Below, in pieces: positions 54,050 through 64,000 of a stretch of 64,000 nt of DNA. The notes beneath the pieces are model-generated. The model did no database searches. It saw nothing but the letters and a program-made list of their open reading frames with translations, and was not told where the DNA came from. The DNA is from Symbiodinium natans. Its lineage: Eukaryota > Sar > Dinophyceae > Suessiales > Symbiodiniaceae. Numbering within the stretch: the stretch's first letter is position 1; each line of letters opens with the position of its first letter. The stretch is taken from the NCBI GenBank assembly GCA_905221605.1, contig CAJNDS010002851.1, positions 165,001 through 229,000 of the forward strand, in the 5' to 3' direction. The position numbers were made by a program, and so were the translations under genes.

Positions 54050-55265
54050 GGTCTCAGGGATCTAAAACCTCAAACCCATGAAAGTCTCCCGTGGGTTCTT
54101 CACAACTTTCCAGCTGCCACCCTGAAGAATCTGCAGCTCCCATGGTATCCCTGAACCCAAGTCTTGCGGGAAACGCCTGCGGAGACTTTAGGGGTTTCGG
54201 GGTTTGGGGGTTTCAGGGGCTGGGGGTTTAGGGATGAGGGCACTTTGCCAAACTCTCAGCCCAACATCTCCTCCCGCACCCCAAACCCGAGACCCCAGAC
54301 CCTACACTCTGAAGACGCCGAGGCAACAGACCTCATCATCGATGTCTCGGATGACCTCACAGGCCGGTCTGTGCACGATTCTCTGGATTCGGGGGGTTTG
54401 GGCTTCAGGGCATAGTTGCTGAACATCTCATGGCTGATTAGGGTTCCATAATCAGCGCAGGCCTCGACATAAGTACGATGCAGAGGATGACCGGATGCAT
54501 GGATCCATCGATGGAGTATGTTAGATGGGTCAAGTGGGGCCAGGTACCAAGTCATCACTGAGGAACAAGCACAAACAACTGAAGTTAGAGGTGCTTGTTG
54601 CTGCCTTTTGTGGGAGATCTGACACTGGGCAGCGTGCCGGCGTCTTGTTTGTGTCCTGCCGGCATCTTTGCGAAAACAAAGCCCATTCTTCAACGCGGGT
54701 GAACAGTTTTTACAGGCGCCAGCCTATATTGATCTACAAGAAGCCCTTAAGTAGTCATTCTAGTTCAATGTACCCGAATACAAGTAGCTCAGAGTTCGAG
54801 TTTAGGGTAGGCTGCCGGTGCCCGAACGTGTGCAGGAGCAGGACGGGGTGTAGGCTTAGGAAAAAGGGTTTGGTTTAGGGCTTAGTAGGGTTTAGGGTTT
54901 GTTGGGCGTCTGTCTATGGCTTGAGCTACGTTAGGCTCATGCAGCGCACTTCATATACGGATCCTGTAACCCAAAGCATGCAGGTATTGCTATAGGGCAT
55001 ACAGGGGCCCCAAAAGTCGCTACTATGTACTCTGTTGTGGGCATCTACTAAGTATCTACGATGTGAACGGTTCACATGCCCCAAAAGAACCCCAAATATG
55101 CACTCACCAAAAGGGAACACGGATCCTTTGGGACGCGGAGCTGCAAGGATCACTTTGGGATGCGGCTGCAACTTCTCCACGCCAAAGGGCCCACTGCAAA
55201 CCCGAGAAGTTCTGTGTGTGAAAAAATGTGCTTTTACATATTCTACAACCCTAAATCCTAAATTC
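54050..55265. other. Heptad-poor segment, gene not established
   Basis: A 145-codon minus frame (54256-54693) and a 117-codon plus frame (54525-54878) overlap, with no recognisable domain. 55060-55115 carries words shared with the element at 35601-35724. GTGAACGGTTCAC near 55056 is a small palindrome. Confidence 0.35.
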
Positions 55266-55276
55266 TAGAGCCCTAA

Positions 55277-55291
55277 CCCCCCCCCCCCCCC
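55277..55291 (-). repeat. Poly-C tract (15 nt)
   Basis: An uninterrupted run of 15 C. Confidence 0.95.
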
Positions 55292-55586
55292 GGGAAACAC
55301 AAAAGTGTACATAAACACAGGTCGATAATCCTAGCTCAGGAACCGGGGACAAGAGAGCACCCTTGTCGGTGGCAAACGTGGTTTGTGAGGAAACCTCAAG
55401 CCCTTGAAGGGTTTAGGGTGTATGTGGTTGAGGGTGTATGGATAGAGGTTGGGTGTACATAGGGGTTTAGGATTAAGCGCTTCGGGTGTAAGGTAAGGAA
55501 AGAAGTCAGCTAAGGGCCTAGGGTATACACGATCTTATCCATCTGTGCAACCCTCAAAACCGTCGACTCTCAACCCTAAATTGAAC

Positions 55587-55654
55587 ACACACACACACAC
55601 ACACACACCACCCACGCACGCACGCACGCACGCACGCAAGCACGCACGCACACA

Positions 55655-55697
<43 letters not shown>

Positions 55698-56029
55698 GCA
55701 CGCACGCACGCACACACGCACGCACACACACGCACACGCACGCGCACGCGCACGCGCACGCGCACGGCGCACGCGCACGCGCACGCGCACGGCACGCGCA
55801 CGCGCACGCGCGCGCACGCGACGCGCACGCGCACGCGCACGCGCACGCGCGCACGCGCGCACGCGCACGCGCACGCGACGCGCACGCGCGCGCACGCGCA
55901 CGCGCACGCGCACGCGCCGCGCGCGCACGCGCACGCGCACGCGCACGCGCACGCGCACGCCTGCACACGCGCACGCGCACGCGCACGCGCACGCGCACGC
56001 GCACGCGCACGCGCACACACGCGCACACG

Positions 56030-56099
<70 letters not shown>
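55587..56099. repeat. CA / CACG / CACGCG / CA concentric array (about 510 bp)
   Basis: (CA)n at the left, CACG tetramers, then CACGCG hexamers with CG slips, then CACA again as a pure (CA)n of about 60 bp. Alternating purine-pyrimidine throughout gives very high Z-DNA potential. All frames are open (Thr-His, Arg-Ala, Cys-Val), which is an artefact. Confidence 0.97.
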
Positions 56100-56127
56100 T
56101 CACAAGCCTTAGAAGCCGAAACGGGTG

Positions 56128-56217
56128 TTTAGGGTTTAGGGTTTAGGGTTTAGGGTTTAGGGTTTAGGGTTTAGGGTTTAGGGTTTAGGGTTTAGGTTAG
56201 GGTTTAGGGTTTAGGGT
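56128..56217 (+). repeat. TTTAGGG array
   Basis: About 12 heptads, 28 bp after the CA array. Confidence 0.97.
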
Positions 56218-56224
56218 AACACTC

Positions 56225-56975
56225 AACCTTATCATCTCAAATTCCTCAAACCAGTCCTCGCCGCGGTCTTGCCTGGCCTGTACTGGTACAGAATTCTCAT
56301 GCCAGCTTTGAAGAAACCCGGCACTCTAAGCCCCAATCTTCGTGATGTCAGATATATACTGGGGTTTAGGGTTCAGGGTTTAGAGTTGAGGGTTTAGGGT
56401 CTGGGTTCCGGCGGTTTTCGGCTTGGGCTTCAAGACCTCTATTGTTCGAATGCGTCTTGGGAAATTCTGGAGGTGCTTAAAGGGCGGAAGTCTTCGGTTT
56501 CAAGGGTCGGCAGCGGGGCGCTCTGACAGGTAGCTTCCTACAGGGCTTTGGGGCTTTGGGTGCTTTAGGTACTGGCCTCTCCATGATGCTTCTGAGGACA
56601 GCTTCAAGAGACAAAAGTCGGACTCTCCATACCCAACCCACCTGGACATGTCCCAGCACCCTGGGAATTCTGTTGGGGTTGATGTGTAGAGTGGTGGGCA
56701 TGGAGTTTCTTCCAAAGCTGTTGAAGGTCCAGAATTCCACCCCACTCTGCACACCTCCCCAAGAAAGGGCTGCAAAGCTCGCCCCCCCAATCCCCCCCAA
56801 CCGTAAAGCCCCCCAAAAAGGGCTTTCGGAGTCCGGTTTTAGGGCGCGCACGCGCACGAACCAGGAAGGTATGGCGTTCATTTAGCCTCTGACCTTCCAG
56901 GCTGGACCTCCAGACACTCTTGCAAATACCCATAGGATCCTCTTGAAGACTCTCAAACACAAATAGGGAAGCATA
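56225..56975. other. Heptad-poor segment, gene not established
   Basis: Opposed frames of 134 (minus, 56477-56881), 118 (minus, 56604-56960) and 109 codons (plus, 56556-56885) overlap. None has a recognisable domain. Confidence 0.3.
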
Positions 56976-57162
56976 TATACCCTAAACCCTAAACCCTAAA
57001 CCCTAAACCTATATGATACATCCCAAGAGGCCTCGTCCTCGGCGTCGCCCATCGCTTCAAGGCGGAACGCGGAGCGGATCTAAAAGGCGATGTTCGCCCC
57101 CCACCCCCGAAGACACTTCGAGAAGCGGCGGCAGAGACGATATCGGCCGGACGAGCCGCAGG

Positions 57163-57396
57163 GTAGACCCTTTAAGGATGTGGAGTTTATAGGCTTATAG
57201 GGTACCAGTCGGTAGACCCTTTAAGGATGTAGAGTTTAGGCTTATAGGGTTCAGTCGGTAGACCCTTTAAGGATGTAGAGTTTAAGGCTTATAGGGTACC
57301 AGTAGACCCTTTAAGGATGTAGAGTTTAAGGCTTATAGGGTACCAGTCGGTAGACCCTTTACGGATGTAGAGTTTAAGGCTTATAGGGTCCAGTCG
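57163..57396 (+). repeat. 46-48 bp minisatellite, five units
   Basis: The unit starts GTAGACCCTTTAAGGATGTA, continues GAGTTTAAGGCTTATAGGGT and ends ACCAGTCG. There are five copies, with a shortened joint between units 3 and 4 (TCGG missing). Units are at least 90% alike, implying recent expansion. It contains an eroded TTATAGGG heptad-like word. Confidence 0.95.
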
Positions 57397-57399
57397 CGT

Positions 57400-57885
57400 G
57401 TTTCTAGAAGGGGGGTGGGTTGTGTCTTGCCTGTTTATTTTCGTTCATGGGGCTACCTCCCTGTCCTCACGATAGCAACCCAGAGCTACGTGGAGGTGTG
57501 TTCATGTGTCGGTTTCCGAAAACAACCCACACGCAAAAAACAAACTCAAACTCCCAACCGGCCCCTCAGCCCTCAGCAAGCGGGTTGTGGCCGTACGCGG
57601 AGCGCGCGCCATCTCACGCGGCAGGACCCAGAGGGCCAAATGGACTCTTTATGGTCAAAGCCATGAAACTTAAAAAAAGCTTTCGGTTGTAGGGTTTGAC
57701 ATCTTTTTATGTATGCTTGGCCATGTGGGGGGGAAAGGGTTCAGGAATGAGGCTTGTGGGTGAACTTGAGGTCCATTCAGTCTTAAGAGAGAGCATCGCG
57801 GCTATAGTGTACAGGTCATGCTGCCACCGCAACACGCTGCATCCGTCCTCGGGCGTAGGGTTCTATGGTGTGGACCTACTGAATC
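57400..57885. other. Heptad-free segment, no gene recognised
   Basis: Plus frames of 83-90 codons overlap (57415-57692). No domain was seen. Confidence 0.35.
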
Positions 57886-57887
57886 AA

Positions 57888-57959
57888 CCCTAAACCCTAA
57901 ACCCTAAACCCTAAACCCTAAACCCTAAACCCTAAACCCTAAACCCTAAACCCTAAACC
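57888..57959 (-). repeat. CCCTAAA array
   Basis: Ten perfect heptads, 90 bp before the second family A element. Confidence 0.97.
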
Positions 57960-58047
57960 ATCAGGCATCCTGTAAGACGCTGCCCTTGAAGCGCCTTTCG
58001 GCCCCTCATTCGAGCACTTGCCTTGTGGGGTGCAGGTACGGTTGAGA

Positions 58048-58194
58048 GGTTCATGGTACATACTAACCACTTATAACTGGGCTTATGACCCTACTTATAC
58101 TTGGGAGAACCCCTATAAGGTTTTAGGGGTATTATAAGTAGGGTTATAGGTACAGTTAAAATTGGTTAGTAAGTACCGTGAACCTTTAAGTAGG
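58048..58194 (-). mobile_element. TIR element family A, copy 2
   Basis: Its reverse complement starts CCTACTTAAAGGTTCACGG, exactly as copy 1 (1731-1889), and follows it through ACTTACTAACCAATT, TAACCCTACTT, ATAGGGGTT and on to GGTTAGTATGTACCATGAACC. There are a few substitutions and short indels. It is inverted relative to copy 1. Confidence 0.75.
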
Positions 58195-58558
58195 GGTCCC
58201 GAGTGCGGGGAGCGCACCGTTTGGGTTTTTCGGGGTATGAAAGATCAAAACTGCGAGTGCTTTGTGGGTTCTACCTGAATCCCTAAAACCCTCAAGTGCG
58301 TTCCATGAGGCGAGGGTACAAGGAAACCCGAACCTTCTGGCTTAGGTAAGAGGCGTGTCGAGTGCTCAGGGCGTGTCCTGGCCACTGCAGCCGTGTCTGC
58401 GGAGGCTCCGCTGAGAACATGTTAAATTTAAGGCCTCATTAGCATCGGAGCTCTCTTGCTGCGCACGCGACTTCCACAGTAGCATGGGTTGAGGGCTTGA
58501 GGTTTTTGTGAGCCTGTAGGATGATTCGGGTTTAGGGTGCTGGTCCTTAAGTGGGGCA

Positions 58559-58660
58559 TGGGTTTAGGGTTTAGGGTTTTGGGTTTAGAGTTCAGGGTTT
58601 AGGGTTTAGGGTTTAGGGCTTAGGGCTTAGGGTTTAGGGTTTATAGGGTTTAGGGTTTGG
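58559..58660 (+). repeat. Degenerate TTTAGGG array
   Basis: About 12 units, with CTTAGGG and TTTATAGGG variants. Confidence 0.92.
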
Positions 58661-58664
58661 GGTT

Positions 58665-59100
58665 CGTCAAGTGCGGCTCAGCGCGAGACTGCGAACCTTT
58701 GTTATAGACACTGACATTTGGCTGCACATCGCGCGGAAACAGCCAGGTCAGTGCAGCTGGCTGCCTTGGAGCTGCAGTCACTTAATTCATCAGGATTCGA
58801 ACTTTGCAATCCGTGAATTGCGAATTGCCCCTTCCACAGCTATGCCACGCGAGATGGCATGATAATCTGCGGGGCCAATGCACAGCACATCCAAACAAAC
58901 CACAAAAAGCCTACACGCTTCACCTGAACCCCCCACCCTCAAAAAAATGAACATATAACAATAATAGTAATCGTCATACCAACTAAATCACCTAAATGGT
59001 CCCAAGACCCACATGTAGTACCCCAATAAAGTCATGCTGGAACTCGGGCGGAATGCGAGCCGCTCATTGTATCCGTGATGGCCCGAACCTGCCGGGCATT
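58665..59100. other. Segment without recognised gene
   Basis: AGTTCGAATCC on the minus strand (about 58793-58803) fits a pol III B-box, with a TGGCATAGCTGTGG A-box-like word 45 bp upstream. The stems do not pair, so at best it is a decayed tRNA-derived (SINE-like) fragment. Confidence 0.3.
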
Positions 59101-59159
59101 GCGGGCTTAAAGGCTTCTGGGCTGGAGCTTGGGGTTCGCATGGGTTTAGGGTTCGGAGT

Positions 59160-59237
59160 TTAGGGTTTAGGGTTTAGGGTTTAGGGTTTAGGGTTTAGGG
59201 TTTAGGGTTTAGGGTTTAGGGTTTAGGGTTTAGGGTT
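59160..59237 (+). repeat. TTTAGGG array
   Basis: About 11 heptads, flanked on both sides by GTTCGGAGTT words. Confidence 0.97.
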
Positions 59238-59412
59238 CGGAGTTCAGGATTTAGGGCGTTGGGTTTAGGAAAGTTCAGTGCTTACAGGGTTTACTGTGGC
59301 TCACGGGGCTAACGGGCTCCTAGACCCATGCCCATACCCAAGAAGCAAAAGCCCTAAAGCCCTAAACCCATGAATAGGGGGTCTGCGACCCGAAACGCCA
59401 AACCCTTGATCT

Positions 59413-59428
59413 GGGGGGGGGGGGGGGG
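59413..59428 (+). repeat. Poly-G tract (16 nt)
   Basis: An uninterrupted run of 16 G. Confidence 0.95.
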
Positions 59429-59493
59429 TTGGGCCAAGGCTTCCGGGGGGTTATGCTTGTTGGCATTGTTGGGTAACCTTGAACCCTAAATAA

Positions 59494-59574
59494 CCCTAAA
59501 CCTAAACCCGAAGCCCTAAACCCTAAACCTAAACCCGAAGCCCTAAACCCTAAACCTAAACCCGAAACCCTAAA
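59494..59574 (-). repeat. 27-bp higher-order heptad repeat
   Basis: Three tandem copies of a 27-bp unit made of CCCTAAA + CCTAAA + CCCGAAG + CCCTAAA. The third copy has CCCGAAA. The 6-bp member makes the composite period unmistakable. Confidence 0.93.
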
Positions 59575-59799
59575 CACTAAACCCTAAACCCCTGAACTCA
59601 GCACAAGGCACACGCCCAGGCTCTGTTGCATGGGATCCAGCCGCTCCATGCCGGGCATGTCGAAGTCAACCTTGGCCACGTTCCAACGCGGCTGAACGGC
59701 CGCCGGGGGTTCGGCGGATTTTTGCATTGGGCCCTAAGCCCTCAACACCCCAAAGCCTTATGCTTAGGGTTCGGGGTTTAAGGGTTTTGGGGTTAAAAG

Positions 59800-60142
59800 C
59801 CTAAACCCTATAAACCCTAAACCCTAAAAAACCTGAACCCTAAAAACCCTGAACCCGGAAAAACCTAACCCCTAGGAACCGTGAACCCTACAGACTTTTA
59901 ACCCTAAAAACCCTGAACCCTAGAAACCCTGATGAACCCTAAAACCCTGGACCCTAAATATCCTGAACCCGAAACAACCCTAACCCCTGAAAGCCCTGAA
60001 CCCGGAAAAACCTGAACCCTAAAAGACCCTGAGCCCTGAGCCCTAAAAGCCCTGAACGCTGAACCCGAAACAACCCTGAACAACAACAACCCTCAGCCCC
60101 AAAAAAGCCCTGAACCCTAAAAGCCCTGAACGCTGAACCCTA
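59800..60142 (-). repeat. Degenerate CCCTGAACCCTAAAA field
   Basis: A loose repeat of about 14-15 bp, alternating CCCTGAA with CCCTAAAA, CCCGGAAAAA and CCCTAAAAG. It extends over 340 bp and resembles a heavily mutated heptad dimer. Confidence 0.85.
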
Positions 60143-60741
60143 ATTGTGGGAAGCTGGAAGCCGACACATCTAAGACCGGCCAAAGCTGAAGAGCGCACCT
60201 GTCGCTGGCCCGGAGGCGCCAACAGCCCAGCCTCAGTAAATGGTTTGGGGATCCTAAACCCTAAACCCTAAACCCGAAACTCCAAAATGCAGTTGAGGGT
60301 TTGGAAATTTGGGCCCAGGGTTTGGAGTGGAGGGCTCGGGAGAGAGCTTTCAAATCTTTAGCGGCTTAGGGTTTAGGGTTTAGGGTTTAGGGTTGAGGGA
60401 TGCTGGCCAAAGTTTGAGTATACCCCATGCCTCCCTCGGAACGTGAACGCCGCCCAGAGTGTTCAACTGTAGTATTCTACAATTTTCCAGATACCCTTTC
60501 CAACTCTGTAGTATGGCCACTAATTTCATAGAAGACCGAAACCGTAAACCCAAACCGAGCAAGTGTGTCATCAACCGGTTCAAGGTGACCCCAATAACCA
60601 AAACAGCTTACAGGTTTAGGGTACAAGGGTACCGATTTTTCACCCGCAAGAATTGGAACAAGTTGTTGAGGCATCGACCTTGAGCCCTAGAAAACTGAAA
60701 CCTCGCGAACCTAAGGATAACAAAACAACCGCTGGGGATGT

Positions 60742-60829
60742 GTTTAGGGTTTAGGGTTTAGGGTGTAGGGTTTAGGGTTTAGGGTTTAGGGTTTAGGGTT
60801 TAGGGTTTAGGGTTTAGGTTGTCTTCGGA
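60742..60829 (+). repeat. TTTAGGG array
   Basis: About 12 heptads with one TGTAGGG. Confidence 0.97.
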
Positions 60830-60899
60830 TTCCGGGCTCGAAAGCAGAGCCTCAGCCTTCCGCCACGGAGCAAGCGACCGTGTTGGGGTTTAGGCTCTT

Positions 60900-61660
60900 T
60901 GGTGCCATGCCTCATAGCCATATGAATAAGAGTAATCAGTGCAATAGATAAGAGTACTTAAGTACTTAGGTGGCATTTAAGTTGTGTCAAAGGGCCAGGC
61001 GTGTTCAAACGATTCGCAGCGGGCTTACATCCCCCCAAAAAAAACAACAACGTGTCAGTGTGAGCTCCACGGGACCGTTGCTGACCCTCTACAGGGTCTG
61101 GAACTTAAGTGTTCGATTCACACGTGTTTTGCTCAGATACATCGTATTCAAAAAATGTAGTGCGCGAGCTTCTTCAATGGCTCATTTACCAAAGACTCAA
61201 GGGACTGTCAAGTTTATTTCGATTGCCACAGCGAATGCTGCTGAATCCCGAAAGAAGCGAGCTGCAGCCGTGAAAATCCAACAAGGCTCCGACGTCTTGC
61301 GGGTGCATGTGCATGCCCGGCCTCAGTGGCTTAGGGTTGAGGTAGGGTTTAGCGGTTTGGGAACATCCGAGCCGGAGCTCAGTTACTCCGGTGTTGGAAT
61401 TTTTGGGAGCCACCCTCGCTCCTAAACCCCTCCAACAAGCGAAGTTGCACCCGAACCCAGAACCTGCCTTGGTTCAGTTGAGCGATGCGTCGTCCCGACA
61501 CACAGAAGCCCTGCACTCTAAGCTGATCCCAAGGCCCTGGACCCACAAGTACCCTAAACTGCAGGGTTCGGGCTTCAGACCACCGGTCTCCCCCTATTTC
61601 ACTAATTACTTGGACATTTCGGTGCCCTTTTTTCGGAAAACCCCCCATTTAGGGCTTGAC
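60900..61660 (+). other. Heptad-poor island with a 151-codon frame; gene not established
   Basis: The plus frame 60970-61425 is the longest non-repeat frame in the window after the 44-kb candidate. A basic segment AAESRKKRAAAVKIQQ is faintly IQ-motif-like but lacks the full IQxxxRGxxxR pattern. The frame ends after decayed heptads. Minus frames also overlap. Confidence 0.25.
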
Positions 61661-62010
61661 GTTTAGGGATTGGGGTTGGGTCTTGCGACAAATTCTAGGA
61701 CCTGGCTCCGAAATTGGTTAGTTTGTGCATGAAAACCCTCTGCGAAGGTCATACATGCCCATTCTGCCTTAGTTTTAAAAAAAATCCCGAATATTCTAAA
61801 CCCTAAGCCCTAAACCCTAAACCCCAACTCCCAAACCCTAAGCCCAAAACCCTCATAAGCCCTGATATTAACAGCTACAATGGCTTTCGCAGTTCTGAGG
61901 ACATCGGCGGAATCCCCACCGCGCGGTCGCTTTCGATGAGGGCCCGACTCCTCGGCTTTCTTGGGAGTCTAGGCATGGGGTTTAGGGTTCAGGGTTTGGG
62001 GTTTGAGTCC

Positions 62011-62124
62011 TAGGTTGCCCAGTATCCTAGGATGAAAAAGGGTGCCCTTTTTTTGGTTAAAGGGGCTTGTAAGGGAACCTACACCCCCAAAAAAGGGAAA
62101 AAGGTTAGTACTGGGCATCCTAGA
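62011..62124 (+). mobile_element. TIR element family B, copy 2 (114 bp)
   Basis: The left TAGGTTGCCCAGTATCCTAG and the right GTACTGGGCATCCTAGAG are inverted. The interior (GGTGCCCTTTTTTTGG, TTAAAGGGG, GGGAACCTAC, CAAAAAAGGG) matches 16506-16619 almost word for word at identical length. Confidence 0.7.
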
Positions 62125-62212
62125 GTTTAGGGTATCACCTCTAAGCGCCTCATGCCCCAAAACCCAGAACCCCAAGCCTGCACGAGTTAGGGTGCGGGTT
62201 GCGGAGTTTTTG

Positions 62213-62262
62213 GGGTTTAGGGTTTAGGGTTTGGGGTTTAGGGTTTAGGGTTTAGGATTGGG
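62213..62262 (+). repeat. TTTAGGG array
   Basis: Seven heptads, with one TTTGGGG. Confidence 0.95.
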
Positions 62263-62269
62263 CATATGA

Positions 62270-62925
62270 GAACTGGCTGTTGTCCAGGAAAGCGAGGCAT
62301 GTGGCTTTTTTTCAGGAAGGGGTTACCTCAGGTGTAGGTTCAATACCAGAAGAGGACGGGTTTTCAGTTGGAGGGTTTTCAAAGGTCCTTGGGTTTCATT
62401 GTTTTTTTTCGGGAGCTTTGCGCAGGAATAAAGACAACAGTAGACAACCCCAGAAACGGGAAGACCTTTATGCCTGGAGTACCACATACCTTATACCGAC
62501 CCTGGAGCTACGGAGTACAGCAGACTTCTCAAGAACCTTCTGGGCCAAGGCACATGCTTTCCATCTGCCTGGATGAGGTTAAGGGCCGAGGGGCTTCGGG
62601 TTTAGAACTCTAAGAAGGGAAGAAGGAAGGTGTTCAGAGGGCGAGGTTTAGGGCTTGATTGCGGGGCTTGTAGCCCCACGGTTCAAGGATGTAGGGTTTA
62701 CTGACTAGGGACTATAGGGAATACAGCCCTTGAAGGCCCAACCGCAACCGCCAGAAGCCTAGCACTTCCTTCCTTCCTCTTTTCTGAGCCCCTCCCGCCT
62801 AAACCCCAAATCCTACAACCCTAAATCCTACCCTGAGCCGTGCTCCCTTCAGTAGCACCTTAACCCAAAGCAAAAAAACACCCGAACCCTGAACTCAGAA
62901 CTCCCCACCCTCCCTAAAACCCTGA
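62270..62925. other. Segment without recognised gene
   Basis: A 98-codon plus frame (62280-62576) has no recognisable domain. Decayed heptads lie from 62810. Confidence 0.35.
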
Positions 62926-63130
62926 AGCCCTAAACCCTAAACCCTAAACCCTAAACCCCCCCAAACCTCAAAAAAAAAAACAACCCCAAGGCTCCGGAAG
63001 CCAAGGGCCTGGTGATGCTTCTTTGCAGCTTCAGGTGCTTCTGCTCCAGCTCCTCTGGGGCTTAGAACCCTGAACACGAAGGCCCTAAACCCTAAACCCC
63101 AAGGCCCTAATGTTAGGGTCCCTTTAATAA

Positions 63131-63144
63131 CCCCCCCCCCCCCC
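63131..63144 (-). repeat. Poly-C tract (14 nt)
   Basis: An uninterrupted run of 14 C. Confidence 0.95.
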
Positions 63145-63208
63145 AAATCTTGTTTTGGTCACCGGGGTTTGGAGGGGTGGAAAAAAAGACGGGGTGCCAA
63201 TAATCAAT

Positions 63209-63297
63209 TCTGGGGGTCTGGGGGTCTGGGGGTCTGGGGGTCTGGGGGTCTGGGGGTCTGGGGGTCTGGGGGTCTGGGGGTCTGGGGGTCTGGGGGG
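63209..63297 (+). repeat. CTGGGGGT octamer array
   Basis: Eleven uninterrupted CTGGGGGT units. Four or more G5 runs in phase predict a strong G-quadruplex on the plus strand. The DPQTPRPP and GVWGSGGL frames over it are artefacts. Confidence 0.97.
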
Positions 63298-63464
63298 GGT
63301 CAGCTGTCGGGGTCTGCTTTGCTTTGTCTTGAAGGCATCTGCTTGCTCTCTGCAGCTCCTTTTGCTCTGCCGGCCCGACTTTGTCTCTGTGCTGTCCTGC
63401 CCTGGTAGTTAGTCTTCTCTGCAATGGAACTCTTAAGCGATTCTCAGTAAAATTTTCCATTCCA

Positions 63465-63625
63465 GGCCGGCAGAATTTTATAATTACCACCCTTTATTAT
63501 TATCATCGCACACCCCAAAATAGACTTGTTTACATACATCGGCCCGAAAACCTCCCGTAATGGAAAGTAGTCTTCGGCTGGACCCCTCTGGCCCGGCGAA
63601 TTTTAGTATTACCACCCCAATTAAA
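63465..63625 (+). repeat. Direct repeat pair of about 30 bp
   Basis: CCGGCAGAATTTTATAATTA then CCACCC at about 63466 recurs as CCGGCGAATTTTAGTATTAC then CACCCC at about 63594, 128 bp apart. Possibly the ends of a small insertion. Confidence 0.65.
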
Positions 63626-63652
63626 AATGGGATTCTAACATTAAACTCTAAG

Positions 63653-63735
63653 GCCCTAAACCCTAAACCCTAAACCCTAAACCCTAAACCCTAAACCCTA
63701 CACCCTAAACCCTAAACCCTAAACCCTAAACCCTT
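63653..63735 (-). repeat. CCCTAAA array
   Basis: About 11 heptads with CCCTACA and CCCTTACA variants. Confidence 0.96.
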
Positions 63736-63863
63736 ACATCCTAAACCCGACGCCCTGAACTCTCTCAGGCTTTGCTTCGGGAGTTTGGGGCTTAGGTTCA
63801 GGGCATCAGCTTCAGGGTTTTGGGGTTTAAGGTTTGGGGTTTAAGGCTGAGGGTTTGGGTTAA

Positions 63864-63892
63864 GGGTAGGGTAGGGTAGGGTAGGGGTAGGG
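63864..63892 (+). repeat. GGGTA pentamer block in a decayed TTTAGGG field
   Basis: Four or five GGGTA units in a row, between TTTGGGG/TTTAAGG words. Confidence 0.9.
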
Positions 63893-64000
63893 TTTGGGTT
63901 TCGGGGTTTCGGACTGTGATGTAGGCTGCTTTTGGAGCTTCTTCGTTGATCAGGTTATGGCTTTTTGCGGTTTAGCATAGAAGAGATGCTGGAAACTTCC

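Noticed and set aside
55535-56132. Several frames of 175-195 codons (Cys-Val, Arg-Ala, Thr-His)
   Set aside because: All frames on both strands are open only because CA/CACGCG repeats lack stop codons.
58780-58860. tRNA gene on minus (B-box AGTTCGAATCC)
   Set aside because: A- and B-box-like words are spaced plausibly, but the T-stem and acceptor stem do not pair; at best a decayed tRNA-derived fragment.
60970-61425. IQ-motif (calmodulin-binding) protein
   Set aside because: RKKRAAAVKIQQ only partly resembles an IQ motif, and the frame runs into decayed heptads; no other domain.

Overview
This window is almost entirely non-coding nuclear DNA of a eukaryote. I see no bacterial operon, rRNA, CRISPR array, intact tRNA or recognisable conserved protein. 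The dominant sequence is the heptamer TTTAGGG/CCCTAAA, the plant/alveolate-type telomere repeat. It occurs as more than 70 interstitial arrays, roughly equally in both orientations. Much of the DNA between arrays also reads as decayed heptads (CCCTGAA, CCCCAAA, GGGCTTA and so on). TTTAGGG telomeres are known from dinoflagellates, chromerids, coccidian apicomplexans and green plants/algae. The one ORF with real protein character (44193-44813, minus) has a signal peptide, a CLLQ motif, an Arg run and Tyr/Thr/Ser low complexity. From that I favour a dinoflagellate or related alveolate, with an Eimeria-like repeat-rich segment as the main alternative. This assignment is inference.

Layout: 0-9 kb is a telomere-like repeat field with poly-G tracts and small terminal-inverted-repeat (TIR) elements. 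At 9.5-11 kb there is a heptad-free island with a large inverted array of about 63-bp units around an AT-rich centre. From 11 to 28 kb the heptad field resumes, with the longest arrays near 13.8, 17.8 and 23.6 kb and hairpin elements at 15.4, 16.5, 17.1 and 25.6 kb. At 28.2-30.0 kb there is a heptad-poor island with a weak two-exon gene candidate. From 30 to 44 kb there are nested microsatellite mosaics and the largest heptad array (35.9 kb). At 44.2-44.8 kb is the candidate secreted-protein gene, whose 12-bp minisatellite encodes its Thr/Ser/Ala tail. At 51.4-53.2 kb lies the most unusual block: two tandem copies of a 250-bp hairpin, directly followed by a 1.1-kb AT-rich long inverted repeat made of degenerate units around AATAGGAATCCTATT. 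From 53.3 kb to the end the heptad field continues, with a 500-bp CA/CACG/CACGCG array, a 48-bp minisatellite and a second copy of the 155-bp TIR element first seen at 1.7 kb.

The main discovery candidates are non-coding. They are at least five families of 90-160 bp TIR elements (MITE-like, several present twice or more here), three large fold-back structures, and repeat arrays with a concentric order of variants that suggests growth from the centre outward. I see no set of genes acting together in a pathway.
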